Positions 8,853 to 16,835 of a DNA stretch of 64,000 nucleotides are shown in pieces (the first letter of the stretch is position 1; every line of letters starts with the position of its first letter). The notes beneath the pieces are model-generated. The model worked only from the letters and a program-made list of their open reading frames with translations. It searched no databases and had not been told where the DNA came from. The position numbers and the translations under genes are program-made. This DNA comes from Falsiruegeria litorea R37 (GTDB lineage Bacteria; Pseudomonadota; Alphaproteobacteria; Rhodobacterales; Rhodobacteraceae): contig NZ_FWFO01000001.1 of NCBI RefSeq assembly GCF_900172225.1, positions 1,364,001-1,428,000 of the forward strand, given 5' to 3'.

Positions 8853-8929
8853 ATATCCCTTTGGCTCAAGCCGCGTACTCTATATGGTCCGGCAAAATTG
8901 CACATACGACCATCGCGAGGAAGACCGCC

Positions 8930-10462
8930 ATGAAAGATATCCTGACCGAACTCGAAGATCGCCGCAACGATGCGCGTCTGGGTGGCGGGCAACGCCGCAT
9001 CGATGCGCAGCACGCGCGTGGCAAGCTGACGGCGCGCGAGCGGATCGAACTGCTGCTGGACGAAGACAGCTTTGAAGAGTTTGACATGTTCGTCGCGCAC
9101 CGCTGTGTCGAGTTTGGTATGGAAAATCAAAAGCATGCGGGCGACGGTGTTATTACCGGCTGGGGCACCATCAACGGTCGTATGGTTTATGTGTTCAGCC
9201 AGGACTTCACCGTCTTTGGCGGCTCGCTGTCGGAAACCCATGCGCAGAAGATCTGCAAGATCCAGGATATGGCGATCCAGAATGGCGCGCCGATCATCGG
9301 CCTGAACGACTCGGGCGGGGCGCGTATTCAGGAAGGTGTGGATTCGCTTGCAGGCTACGCCGAAGTGTTCCAGCGCAACATCATGGCCAGCGGCGTGGTG
9401 CCGCAGATCAGTGTGATCATGGGCCCCTGCGCCGGTGGCGCGGTTTATTCGCCCGCGATGACCGACTTCATCTTCATGGTCAAAGACACCTCTTACATGT
9501 TTGTCACCGGCCCCGATGTTGTGAAAACCGTGACAAACGAGGTCGTGACAGCCGAGGAACTGGGGGGCGCATCGACCCACACCAAGAAATCGTCGGTCGC
9601 GGACGGCGCGTTCGAGAACGATGTCGAGGCCCTGGCCGAAGTGCGCCGCCTGGTGGACTTCCTGCCGCTCAACAACCGCGAAAAGCCCCCCGTGCGACCC
9701 TTCTTTGACGAGCCGGGCCGGATCGAGAACTCGCTGGACACCATCGTTCCCGAGAACCCGAACACGCCCTACGACATGAAAGAGCTCATCACCAAAGTGG
9801 CGGATGAGGGCGATTTCTATGAGATCCAGGAAGATTACGCCAAGAACATCATCACCGGTTTCATCCGCCTTGAGGGACAGACCGTGGGTGTCGTTGCGAA
9901 CCAGCCGATGGTTCTGGCAGGCTGCCTGGATATCGACAGCTCGCGCAAGGCCGCGCGGTTCGTGCGCTTCTGTGACTGTTTCGAGATCCCGATCATGACG
10001 CTGGTCGACGTTCCGGGCTTCTTGCCGGGCACGTCCCAGGAATATGGCGGCGTCATCAAGCACGGTGCCAAGCTGCTGTTTGCCTATGGCGAAGCAACGG
10101 TTCCAAAAGTGACCGTGATCACCCGCAAGGCCTATGGCGGCGCTTACGACGTTATGGCGTCCAAGCACCTGCGCGGCGACTTCAACTATGCCTGGCCCAC
10201 TGCCGAGATCGCCGTGATGGGTGCAAAAGGCGCGACCGAGATCATCCACCGCGCCGACCTAGGCGATGCGGACAAGATCGCGGCGCACACAGCGGACTAC
10301 GAAGACCGTTTTGCCAACCCGTTTGTGGCGGCTGAACGTGGCTTCATCGACGAGGTGATCATGCCCCATTCCACCCGCCGCCGCGTGTCCCGCGCGTTCG
10401 CCAGCCTGCGCAACAAGCAGCTGAAGAACCCGTGGAAGAAGCACGACAACATTCCGTTGTAA
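8930..10462 (+). CDS. pccB: Propionyl-CoA carboxylase, beta (carboxyltransferase) subunit
   Basis: The 510-residue subunit transfers carboxyl from biotin to propionyl-CoA, giving methylmalonyl-CoA. The N-terminal segment [23 protein letters not shown], the oxyanion-loop segments [20 protein letters not shown] (near residue 125) and [14 protein letters not shown], and the later [19 protein letters not shown] with [10 protein letters not shown] are hallmarks of the family. The ATG at 8930 has GCGAGGAAG just upstream and gives the standard length. It heads a run of small same-strand genes. The alpha subunit is at 14687, about 4.2 kb downstream. Confidence 0.97.
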   Translation: MKDILTELEDRRNDARLGGGQRRIDAQHARGKLTARERIELLLDEDSFEEFDMFVAHRCVEFGMENQKHAGDGVITGWGTINGRMVYVFSQDFTVFGGSLSETHAQKICKIQDMAIQNGAPIIGLNDSGGARIQEGVDSLAGYAEVFQRNIMASGVVPQISVIMGPCAGGAVYSPAMTDFIFMVKDTSYMFVTGPDVVKTVTNEVVTAEELGGASTHTKKSSVADGAFENDVEALAEVRRLVDFLPLNNREKPPVRPFFDEPGRIENSLDTIVPENPNTPYDMKELITKVADEGDFYEIQEDYAKNIITGFIRLEGQTVGVVANQPMVLAGCLDIDSSRKAARFVRFCDCFEIPIMTLVDVPGFLPGTSQEYGGVIKHGAKLLFAYGEATVPKVTVITRKAYGGAYDVMASKHLRGDFNYAWPTAEIAVMGAKGATEIIHRADLGDADKIAAHTADYEDRFANPFVAAERGFIDEVIMPHSTRRRVSRAFASLRNKQLKNPWKKHDNIPL

Positions 10463-10465
10463 GTG

Positions 10466-10816
10466 ATGGCGGCGCGCTGGCACATTCTGCGATCTGGTGA
10501 CGTGTTGACCCTGAGCCGGGGTTTGCCGCCAAGGTTTGATGTCTGTGCCAGCACGCTTTTGCCCGACGGGGACCCCCTGCGCATCGCGCATCAAGTGCGG
10601 CAGGACATGTGGCGTTGTCTTCGGTCTCTTCGCGGGTTCTCTCCGGTGGTCCGTGTGAGCCGAACCGACAACGCGCTGAGAATAGAAGCCGGAGGGCGGC
10701 TGCTTCGAAATCCGCCCTCTGACACGAAGGACAAGATCGAGCAACTTTTAGAAGACCCGAACCATCGAACCCGGTGGATCGCTCATGCCAGACGAAGCAA
10801 AAGGTGGGCCTCATGA
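10466..10816 (+). CDS. Conserved hypothetical protein between pccB and pccA
   Basis: A 116-residue basic protein that I do not recognise. It has no signal peptide or membrane segment. Visible features are an Arg-rich middle (QVRQDMWRCLRSLRGFSP) and a basic end (RTRWIAHARRSKRWAS). It begins three bases after the pccB stop (a GTG at 10463 is also possible) and its stop overlaps the next start as ATGA, so translation is very likely coupled to both neighbours. That placement argues for a real gene in the pcc operon. Position suggests an accessory role in propionyl-CoA metabolism, but nothing in the sequence shows it. Confidence 0.7.
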   Translation: MAARWHILRSGDVLTLSRGLPPRFDVCASTLLPDGDPLRIAHQVRQDMWRCLRSLRGFSPVVRVSRTDNALRIEAGGRLLRNPPSDTKDKIEQLLEDPNHRTRWIAHARRSKRWAS

Positions 10817-11211
10817 CCCGACTTTGGAAAAATCAGGCCTTCACCATTTCCCACGCCGATGATGGCAAGTTTGTGGGGCAGGGGCTGCGTGCGTTTTTCG
10901 AATACCGTGATCTGGGCATCGATGCGGCGACGCAAGGCAAGTTTGGCGCCCATGTGATCCGGGCCGTGCCGGGCATGGAAAGCCCCGGCGCGTGGCACAG
11001 TCATGAGCTGGACTTTCAAATGGTCTATGTCACCAAGGGTTGGGTCGTCTTTGAATACGAGGGGCAGGGCGAACATGTCCTGCGCGAGGGATCGAGTGTC
11101 CTGCAACCCCCCGGCATCAAGCACCGCGAGGTCCGTCATTCCGATGACATGGAACTAATTGAGATCACGTCACCATCTCAATTTGACACCAAGGACGAAT
11201 CTGCTCCATGA
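10813..11211 (+). CDS. Cupin-domain protein
   Basis: A 132-residue single-domain cupin. The first cupin motif is seen as WHSHELDFQMVYVTKGWV and the second as LQPPGIKHREVRHSDDMELIEI, which supply His and Glu residues that could bind a metal. Similar small cupins in this family are annotated only by fold; the substrate is unknown. It overlaps the upstream gene by ATGA and the downstream gene by ATGA, so it sits inside a translationally coupled string after pccB. It may act on or sense a small carboxylate, but that is a guess from position. Confidence 0.85.
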   Translation: MTRLWKNQAFTISHADDGKFVGQGLRAFFEYRDLGIDAATQGKFGAHVIRAVPGMESPGAWHSHELDFQMVYVTKGWVVFEYEGQGEHVLREGSSVLQPPGIKHREVRHSDDMELIEITSPSQFDTKDESAP

Positions 11212-11684
11212 TCCGCGCACGCAGAGATAGAACCGCGCACGCGGATTGCTGTGCGCACGCAGCCCCGGCAGGAGGAGCTCGCCCTGTGCGAGGCTGGGGC
11301 TGCGCATTTGCGGTTCTGTCTCTGGTGTCCACCCATGTCGTCGCCGAAGCTTCGCTGCCGGTTCCCTCGGGCCAGCCCATTTATCTGGACAATGTGCTGT
11401 TGGATGAAAACCCAGGCGAGCTGTGGCTGCGGTTCCGCTTTGTTGCGCCCAACATCGGCCAGACCGTGGGCCGCGTCGGTTATGACGTCTCGGCCGTCGA
11501 CATGGATCATCTGTGCAAAACATTGGCGGTGCCATACGTCGCTCAGCGCGAGTTGATGCCCGCCCGCGTGGTGATTTCGCTGTCCGACACAGCGGTGGCA
11601 TTTGGCGAGAGTGCACCGGGCGTAACCCAGTTTTTCGAAGCATATCGACTGGAAAATGCCGACTGTATCTGGGAGGAGTTCTGA
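11208..11684 (+). CDS. Exported protein, DUF6497-like
   Basis: A 158-residue protein with a basic, Cys-containing N-terminal stretch, a hydrophobic segment (CAFAVLSLVSTHVVAEA, near residues 32-48) and a conserved-looking exported domain (SGQPIYLDNVLLDENPGE, then LWLRFRFVAPNI). The domain resembles DUF6497, a family I associate with Rhodobacteraceae; this is from memory and should be searched. The true start may lie inside, closer to the hydrophobic segment, since the first 30 residues are unusual. It overlaps the cupin gene by ATGA. Confidence 0.65.
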   Translation: MIRARRDRTAHADCCAHAAPAGGARPVRGWGCAFAVLSLVSTHVVAEASLPVPSGQPIYLDNVLLDENPGELWLRFRFVAPNIGQTVGRVGYDVSAVDMDHLCKTLAVPYVAQRELMPARVVISLSDTAVAFGESAPGVTQFFEAYRLENADCIWEEF

Positions 11685-11898
11685 TGACACCACAATATGT
11701 TGCGGGTCGAACTTCATCAAACAAAGGATTTGAGGCTTTGGAGTCACAGCACACAGACTTGACGCGCTTCGGATATATTTCCGACATGATTTCCAGTATG
11801 GTCAGGCCCGGTTCCCGTGTGGGGGCCGAAACCTCGGAACTGAGGCAGGTGGAGGTAACACCCTCTACAGGTTTCGATAACCTAACCAGGAGAAATGG
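11685..11898. other. Intergenic region with no clear gene
   Basis: About 214 bases between the DUF6497-like gene and the small lipoprotein. TTGACG at 11759-11764 could be a -35 element but no well-spaced -10 was found. Open frames across it look like shadows. Confidence 0.4.
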
Positions 11899-12036
11899 AT
11901 GTCCAAGAGCATCAAATTCCTTGCAATGGTCGCCTTCGTCGGCGCTGTTGCGGCATGCGACAACTCGCAAGAAGAAGAGTTCGTTGTGGTCGAGCCCATC
12001 TCGACCGAGCCGGTCTACACCGGTAAACTCAAGTAA
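11899..12036 (+). CDS. 45-residue lipoprotein (very small gene)
   Basis: This very short gene begins MSKSIKFLAMVAFVGAVAAC, a complete lipoprotein signal with lipobox VAAC (Cys 20), and continues as an acidic 25-residue tail (EEEFVVVEPISTEPVY, ending TGKLK). AGGAG at 11888-11892 with 6-base spacing supports the ATG at 11899; an overlapping ATG at 11895 is in another frame. Comparable peptides with a VVVEP-type tail and YTGK end occur, as I recall, in other Roseobacter genomes. Likely membrane anchored after processing to about 26 residues. Role unknown; it lies between pccB and pccA on the same strand. Confidence 0.8.
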   Translation: MSKSIKFLAMVAFVGAVAACDNSQEEEFVVVEPISTEPVYTGKLK

Positions 12037-12046
12037 ACTGGTCACG

Positions 12047-12068
12047 GGGTCGGCCTTCGGGCCGGTCC
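12047..12068 (+). terminator. UUCG-capped hairpin after the small lipoprotein
   Basis: CGGCC-TTCG-GGCCG with partial outer pairing lies about 15 bases after the 45-residue gene. There is no T-run, so termination may be weak. Confidence 0.4.
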
Positions 12069-12105
12069 CACCCCAGCTGACCGCCCTGAACCGGGGGGCC
12101 GTGTC

Positions 12106-12456
12106 ATGCTGAAACACCGCGGTTTTCCTGGCCGCCTTCCGGGCACCGACTTCCAATTCACCATTCGTCGCCCCAATCCCAAGGGCGTTACCGCGATCAC
12201 CCAACGCGAGCGGTTTCGGGACCGCCGACCGCCGGACCGCCGTGCGGATGCGGGATTCATGAAGGCGCTGTGGGAAGCGTTTGGGGATCAGCCGTTCGAA
12301 CGCGGAAACTTGGATGCGGGCAGACTGAGCTGGCTGTTCGGCCGCGAAGTGATCGCCGCCGAAGATCCGTTTGACCCCGAAAGCTATGAGGCACTGTTGG
12401 TGATCGACGTGGACGTCGCCCGCGTGTCCTTTCCGGATGTGTTCGATCGCCGCTGA
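12106..12456 (+). CDS. Conserved hypothetical protein
   Basis: A 116-residue soluble protein that I do not recognise. The first half is basic (RRPNPKGVTAITQRERFRDR), the second half acidic (FDPESYEALLVIDVDVARVS). No signal peptide, membrane helix or known motif was seen. GGGGGGCC lies just before the ATG. It is the last plus-strand gene before the convergent porin gene and ends 77 bases from the porin stop, with a hairpin between. Codon use resembles its neighbours. Confidence 0.6.
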   Translation: MLKHRGFPGRLPGTDFQFTIRRPNPKGVTAITQRERFRDRRPPDRRADAGFMKALWEAFGDQPFERGNLDAGRLSWLFGREVIAAEDPFDPESYEALLVIDVDVARVSFPDVFDRR

Positions 12457-12496
12457 TGGATTTGGGGCGCCGACATAAGCTTTGGCCACAGGCCGC

Positions 12497-12524
12497 AGCC
12501 CCGCTCAGGAAAGAGCGGGGCTTT
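12497..12524 (+). terminator. Terminator between convergent genes
   Basis: AGCCCCGCTC (12497-12506) pairs with GAGCGGGGCT (12513-12522) around AGGAAA, followed by TT. It serves the plus-strand genes and probably also the porin gene that ends at 12534. Confidence 0.75.
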
Positions 12525-12533
12525 GGTGATACG

Positions 12534-13676
12534 TCAGAAGTTCAGCTGGACGGCCAGCTGGACGCGGTCCCCTTCGAAGGTGGCGCCGCTGGTGGCGTCG
12601 TTGCGCTCGCCGATGATGTATTCCCCGCTGAAGGTCAGGTTGTCGGTGGCGTTGTAGAACGCGTTGACGTGGATCGTTTCCAGCTCGGTGAACGACAGCG
12701 CCCCGGTCGAGGTCGGAAGGTCATAATCCTCGCGGCCATAAGCGATCCCAAAGTTCCACTTTTCCCCAACCGACTGGCGCAGTTCCAGCGTGTAGCCTTC
12801 GACGTCGTTGGCCTGACCGCCAGAGATGGCGCTGCCAACGCCAACCAGAAGCGGGCCAAGCGCCTCACCCTGAACGTAGGTGGCCTGGAGCAGACCTCCG
12901 GCCCAGGGGCGGACCGAGCCCGACAGTGTCACACCGGTCTGATCAACCTCGACGTTGCCTGCCTGCACCGAACCGTAGAGGCCCGCAATGCGGGCGCTGA
13001 ACAGGTCGGTGTCATGCGACAGGGCCGCCGTGACGACCGGGTCGTTCGAGGTCGCCGTGTTTTCCTCGACCGAGGCGCTGAAGGTGGTTTGACCAAAGGA
13101 CTTGGAATATCGCAGCTGGGGAACGCGGGCAAACGCGATGCCGACCGGGCCATTGAATTCCACTGTTGTGGGGTATTGGGCCAGCGGCATGAAGTTGGTC
13201 CAGTATTGGCCGATCAGCCAGTTGTCGCCAATCCGGACGTTGGCATGGCGCACGCGCAATTCGGCCGTGCCGCTGGATCCGAACAGGTCGAACTCCAATT
13301 GGCCGCCGATGGCGCCAAAATCGGATTGCGTGGTGGTGCGCACACCCAGACGGGATTGGCGCACCGTGGCGCCAAAATTGCCGTCGGTGGCGTTGGTGGG
13401 TTCGCCAATGTTATTCACAAAGGCGGTGTCGCCCTGGTTGAAGTCGAAGTCATAGTAGGCGTCGGCTTTGACATAGCCGTAAAGGTCAACGGTGGTGCCA
13501 CCCAGACGGAAATCGCCGCCCTCGGGCTGGGCCTTGGCGCTTTCAAGCGCCTGAACGCGCGCATTCAGGGCGTCGATCTGGGCCTTGGTGCCGGCCTCGT
13601 CCGCCTGGGCAAGCCCGGCTGTGACCAAGCTGGCCAGGGCCGCCAAACTCAGCCGATGCATGTGGGAATGTTGCAT
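12534..13676 (-). CDS. DcaP-like trimeric outer-membrane porin
   Basis: A 380-residue outer-membrane protein with a signal peptide (cleavage likely after GLAQA), a short coiled-coil (TKAQIDALNARVQALESAKA) and a beta-barrel that ends in Phe (QLAVQLNF). VDLYGYVKADAYYDFDF and IGDNWLIGQYWTNFMPL are typical of DcaP-like porins, which pass small carboxylates. GGAGGAGA eight bases before the ATG at 13676 supports this start. Position among propionyl-CoA genes suggests uptake of an organic acid, by inference only. Several palindromes lie 170-220 bases upstream. Confidence 0.85.
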   Translation of the reverse strand: MQHSHMHRLSLAALASLVTAGLAQADEAGTKAQIDALNARVQALESAKAQPEGGDFRLGGTTVDLYGYVKADAYYDFDFNQGDTAFVNNIGEPTNATDGNFGATVRQSRLGVRTTTQSDFGAIGGQLEFDLFGSSGTAELRVRHANVRIGDNWLIGQYWTNFMPLAQYPTTVEFNGPVGIAFARVPQLRYSKSFGQTTFSASVEENTATSNDPVVTAALSHDTDLFSARIAGLYGSVQAGNVEVDQTGVTLSGSVRPWAGGLLQATYVQGEALGPLLVGVGSAISGGQANDVEGYTLELRQSVGEKWNFGIAYGREDYDLPTSTGALSFTELETIHVNAFYNATDNLTFSGEYIIGERNDATSGATFEGDRVQLAVQLNF

Positions 13677-13846
13677 TGGGTCTCTCCTCCATTGCGAGTG
13701 GTGCGGACCACCCCTTTCACGCAGGTCGGGCCTGGTGAAATGACAACGATGAGAGCGGAAGGCGTTATTTTTTCAGCGAAAATTGATGCTGATAACGGTT
13801 CTGATCACGACAAGTTTTGGGCGCCCGCCATGTCGTTGAATTCGCG

Positions 13847-13894
13847 CCATACATTTGCGTGTATGGTGTACCGATCGGTAAATGACGCGTTACC
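13847..13894. promoter_or_regulatory. Stacked palindromes upstream of the porin gene
   Basis: CCATACA-N6-TGTATGG (13847-13866) is directly followed by the perfect 12-base palindrome TACCGATCGGTA (13869-13880), and GGTAA-N8-TTACC spans 13877-13894. The first resembles the AcrR operator of enteric bacteria; the second resembles sites of TetR-family efflux regulators. The regulator is unknown and no tetR gene is nearby. Confidence 0.5.
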
Positions 13895-14180
13895 GGGGCC
13901 CGGAACGTCAGCGTATGTGTGTCACGCCGTTGTGACAAAAGCGGGCCATTTGCACCTGATTGTGCGCCCCACTTCCTCGCGCGCGCACGCTCTGGCGGAT
14001 CAGCGCGGGATCGGCATGATTCTGCAGGCCCCGGCCCAATTTCGGCAGAAAGCGGCCCATCCGACCCTGTGTCAGGCATCGGGCTTGGCGCGCATCTGCC
14101 GTTGGGGCAGCGTGGCGCTTGTGGGTGGCACTTCAATGCCTGCGCCATCCGCACACCATCTATTCCGTACCCCTTCTCAA

Positions 14181-14223
14181 GGGCGGGCCAGTTGCGAGCA
14201 TTCGCATCTGCCCGCCCCTTTTT
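14181..14223 (+). terminator. Orphan intrinsic terminator
   Basis: GGGCGGGC (14181-14188) pairs with GCCCGCCC (14210-14217); an inner stem TGCGA/TCGCA (14193-14197, 14202-14206) extends it, and TTTTT follows at 14219-14223. No plus-strand protein gene lies in the 500 bases upstream, so it may end a small RNA or be a leader terminator. Confidence 0.8.
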
Positions 14224-14356
14224 CTGCCTATCTCAAACCCCTTGTTCGGCAGGGTTTTGCGCATGTTCCGACTGACCGGTTTGCGGTCTTGCGGGCAGGG
14301 GGCAATCCCCCTCATCTGGGCGCGCAAACTCCAGAACAAAAAGAAGGATGGGCAGG

Positions 14357-14560
14357 ATGCGAGCAAAAGGGATTTGTATGGCCGTGGCACTGTGCACCGG
14401 TTTGGCGGCCTGCGGGGACAACCCGACGGAACAGGCGCTTTATGGCGGCGGGGCAGGGTTCCTGGGCGCCCTCGCGCTCGACGGTAACCCGGTCATCGGG
14501 GCTGCGGCTGGGGCTGCGGGCAACGTCATTTATTGCAAGACACAGAACACCTGCAACTGA
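14357..14560 (+). CDS. Small glycine-rich lipoprotein
   Basis: A 67-residue lipoprotein: MRAKGICMAVALCTGLAAC gives a signal with lipobox LAAC, then CGDNPTEQALYGGGAGFLGA and a second small-residue stretch (GAAAGAAGN) reminiscent of glycine-zipper segments. Two Cys near the end (YCKTQNTC) could form a disulfide. Start 14357 has AAGAAGG upstream at 9 bases; 14348 is too close to that site. The stop codon lies inside a 22-bp perfect palindrome. Role unknown; it directly precedes pccA. Confidence 0.75.
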   Translation: MRAKGICMAVALCTGLAACGDNPTEQALYGGGAGFLGALALDGNPVIGAAAGAAGNVIYCKTQNTCN

Positions 14561-14573
14561 CGCGTCAGTTGCA
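14552..14573. promoter_or_regulatory. 22-bp perfect palindrome before pccA
   Basis: TGCAACTGACG (14552-14562) is followed by its exact complement CGTCAGTTGCA (14563-14573). The palindrome contains the lipoprotein stop codon and lies 114 bases before the pccA start. It could be an operator or the stem of an RNA hairpin. Confidence 0.5.
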
Positions 14574-14615
14574 CGTCACATCCAGGCCGCCTGCGGTCTG
14601 ATCCAACATGCGCAG

Positions 14616-14653
14616 AACGCCGCCTTGGGCCATTTGGTCCGGGGCGGCGTTTT
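14616..14653 (+). terminator. Terminator or attenuator hairpin directly before pccA
   Basis: AACGCCGCCTTGGGCC (14616-14631) pairs along 16 positions (three G-T wobbles) with GGTCCGGGGCGGCGTT (14636-14651) around ATTT, and the T-run covers 14650-14653. Only 33 bases separate it from the pccA ATG, too little for a separate promoter. Confidence 0.75.
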
Positions 14654-14686
14654 GCGTTCTCAAACACCCAAGACAAAGGACATCGC

Positions 14687-16732
14687 ATGTTCAACAAGAT
14701 CCTGATCGCCAACCGGGGCGAGATCGCCTGCCGGGTTATCAAGACCGCGCGCAAGATGGGCATTTCCACCGTCGCCATCTATTCGGATGCGGACAAACAG
14801 GCGCTGCACGTGCAAATGGCGGACGAGGCCATCCACATCGGCCCGCCGCCCGCGAACCAGTCCTACATCGTCATCGACAAGGTGATGGACGCGATCAAGC
14901 AAAGCGGCGCTCAGGCGGTGCACCCCGGCTATGGCTTCCTTTCGGAAAACGCGAGCTTTGCCGAGGCTCTGGCCGACGCCGGTGTTGCCTTTGTCGGCCC
15001 CCCCAAGGGTGCGATTGAAAAGATGGGTGACAAGATCACCTCGAAGAAGATCGCCCAAGAGGCAGGCGTTTCCACTGTTCCCGGCTACATGGGCCTGATC
15101 GAGGATGCTGACGAGGCGGTCAAGATCTCGAACGAGATCGGCTATCCGGTGATGATCAAAGCATCCGCTGGCGGTGGCGGCAAGGGCATGCGGATTGCCT
15201 GGAATGATGACGAGGCGCGCGAGGGTTTCCAGTCGTCCAAGAACGAGGCCGCGAATTCGTTTGGCGACGACCGGATCTTTATCGAAAAGTTCGTGACGCA
15301 GCCGCGTCATATCGAAATTCAGGTTCTGTGTGATAGCCACGGCAATGGCATCTATCTGGGCGAGCGTGAATGTTCGATCCAGCGTCGGAACCAGAAGGTC
15401 GTCGAAGAGGCACCTTCGCCGTTCCTGGACGAGGCCACCCGCAAAGCCATGGGCGAACAGTCGGTCGCACTGGCCAAGGCTGTTGGGTATGCCTCTGCCG
15501 GTACGGTGGAATTCATCGTTGATGGCGACAAGAACTTCTACTTCCTGGAAATGAACACCCGCCTGCAGGTGGAACACCCTGTGACCGAGCTGATCACCGG
15601 TGTCGACCTGGTCGAACAGATGATCCGCGTCGCCAATGGCGAGGAACTGAGCATCAATCAGGACGATGTCACCTTGACCGGTTGGGCCATCGAAAACCGT
15701 CTCTATGCCGAAGACCCCTATCGCGGCTTCCTGCCGTCGATTGGCCGTCTGACCCGCTATCGTCCCCCGGCAGAGGTCGCCGCTGGCCCGATGGTGGCCA
15801 ATGGCACCTGGCATGGTGATGCGCCTGAAGGCGCGACAGCTGTTCGCAACGACACCGGCGTCTACGACGGCGGCGAAATCAGCATGTATTATGACCCGAT
15901 GATCGCCAAGCTCTGCACCTGGGGCCCGGATCGCGCCTCGGCGATTGAGGCGATGCGCGTTGCTCTGGACAGCTTTGAGGTTGAGGGCATCGGTCACAAC
16001 CTGCCGTTTGTTTCGGCTGTGATGGATCATCCGATCTTTATCGACGGCACCATGACGACGGCCTTCATCGAAGAACAGTACCCCGAAGGGTTCCAGGGCG
16101 TTGAACTGCCCGAGGATGACCTGCGCCGTATCGCGGCTTCGGCGGCGGCCATGCACCGGGTTGCCGAGATCCGCCGCACCCGCGTGTCGGGCCGGATGGA
16201 CAATCACGAACGAAAGGTGGGCACCGACTGGGTCGTCTCGATGCAGGGCGAAAGCTTTGAGGTGAGCATTGCCGCCGATCAGCAGGGCTCGACCGTAACT
16301 TTTGCGGACGGCAGCACGCATCGCGTCGCCTCGGACTGGACGCCGGGCGATCAGCTGGCAACGCTGGACGTGGACGGCAGCCCGCTGGTGCTGAAGGTCG
16401 GCAAGGTCTCGGGCGGCTTCCGCCTGCGCTCGCGCGGTGCGGATCTGACCGTGCACGTGCGCACCCCGCGTCAGGCGGAATTGGCGGCGCTGATGCCGGA
16501 AAAGGTGGCACCGGATACATCCAAACTGCTGCTCTGCCCGATGCCCGGCCTGATCGTGAAGGTCGACGTCGAGGTGGGCGACGAAGTGCAAGAGGGTCAG
16601 GCCCTGTGCACCGTCGAAGCGATGAAGATGGAAAACATCCTGCGCGCCGAGAAGAAGGGTGTCGTCTCCAAGATCAACGCAAGCGCAGGCGACAGCCTTG
16701 CGGTTGACGATGTGATCATGGAGTTCGAATAA
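14687..16732 (+). CDS. pccA: Propionyl-CoA carboxylase, alpha (biotin) subunit
   Basis: A 681-residue biotin carboxylase subunit. Residues 1-110 form the biotin-carboxylase N-domain (NRGEIACRVIKTARKMGIST); the ATP-grasp domain follows with KASAGGGGKGMR near residue 160 and EMNTRLQVEHPVTE near 290; a BT linker region covers roughly 480-600; and the biotinyl domain ends the protein with CTVEAMKMEN, the Lys being the biotin site. It carboxylates biotin with ATP and bicarbonate for PccB. The start MFNKILIANRGE is standard and AAAGGA lies just upstream. A terminator-like hairpin in its leader suggests control by attenuation. Confidence 0.97.
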   Translation: MFNKILIANRGEIACRVIKTARKMGISTVAIYSDADKQALHVQMADEAIHIGPPPANQSYIVIDKVMDAIKQSGAQAVHPGYGFLSENASFAEALADAGVAFVGPPKGAIEKMGDKITSKKIAQEAGVSTVPGYMGLIEDADEAVKISNEIGYPVMIKASAGGGGKGMRIAWNDDEAREGFQSSKNEAANSFGDDRIFIEKFVTQPRHIEIQVLCDSHGNGIYLGERECSIQRRNQKVVEEAPSPFLDEATRKAMGEQSVALAKAVGYASAGTVEFIVDGDKNFYFLEMNTRLQVEHPVTELITGVDLVEQMIRVANGEELSINQDDVTLTGWAIENRLYAEDPYRGFLPSIGRLTRYRPPAEVAAGPMVANGTWHGDAPEGATAVRNDTGVYDGGEISMYYDPMIAKLCTWGPDRASAIEAMRVALDSFEVEGIGHNLPFVSAVMDHPIFIDGTMTTAFIEEQYPEGFQGVELPEDDLRRIAASAAAMHRVAEIRRTRVSGRMDNHERKVGTDWVVSMQGESFEVSIAADQQGSTVTFADGSTHRVASDWTPGDQLATLDVDGSPLVLKVGKVSGGFRLRSRGADLTVHVRTPRQAELAALMPEKVAPDTSKLLLCPMPGLIVKVDVEVGDEVQEGQALCTVEAMKMENILRAEKKGVVSKINASAGDSLAVDDVIMEFE

Positions 16733-16781
16733 GCCTTATGTCGCTGCGGATACGTGATAATCGCGTATACGCATTTGGTGT

Positions 16782-16800
16782 CCCGGCAGGTCTTGCCGGG
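16782..16800. terminator. Hairpin after pccA
   Basis: CCCGGCA (16782-16788) pairs with TGCCGGG (16794-16800) around GGTCT. No T-run follows; it lies between the convergent pccA and DUF4174 genes. Confidence 0.45.
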
Positions 16801-16835
16801 GCAACCCGTCCCCCTGTGGGATCATCAAACCGGGT

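Larger units (their letters stand above)
13677..14356. other. 680-base intergenic region without a protein gene
   Basis: This holds the porin promoter side, the stacked palindromes at 13847-13894 and an orphan plus-strand terminator at 14181-14223. The open frames across it (both strands) have no recognisable motif, no good ribosome site and unnatural composition, so I call no protein. A non-coding RNA ending at the terminator is possible. Confidence 0.5.

Noticed and set aside
8666-10249. 527-codon minus-strand frame across pccB
   Set aside because: Antisense shadow; pccB has full family motifs on the plus strand.
13680-14223. 6S RNA, RNase P RNA, SRP RNA or tmRNA in the gap after the porin
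   Set aside because: None of the conserved motifs I know for these RNAs were seen.
12456-14705. Very long open frame (749 codons) on the plus strand
   Set aside because: It is the antisense shadow of the porin gene plus intergenic sequence; the porin has a signal peptide, barrel pattern and C-terminal Phe, while this frame has none.
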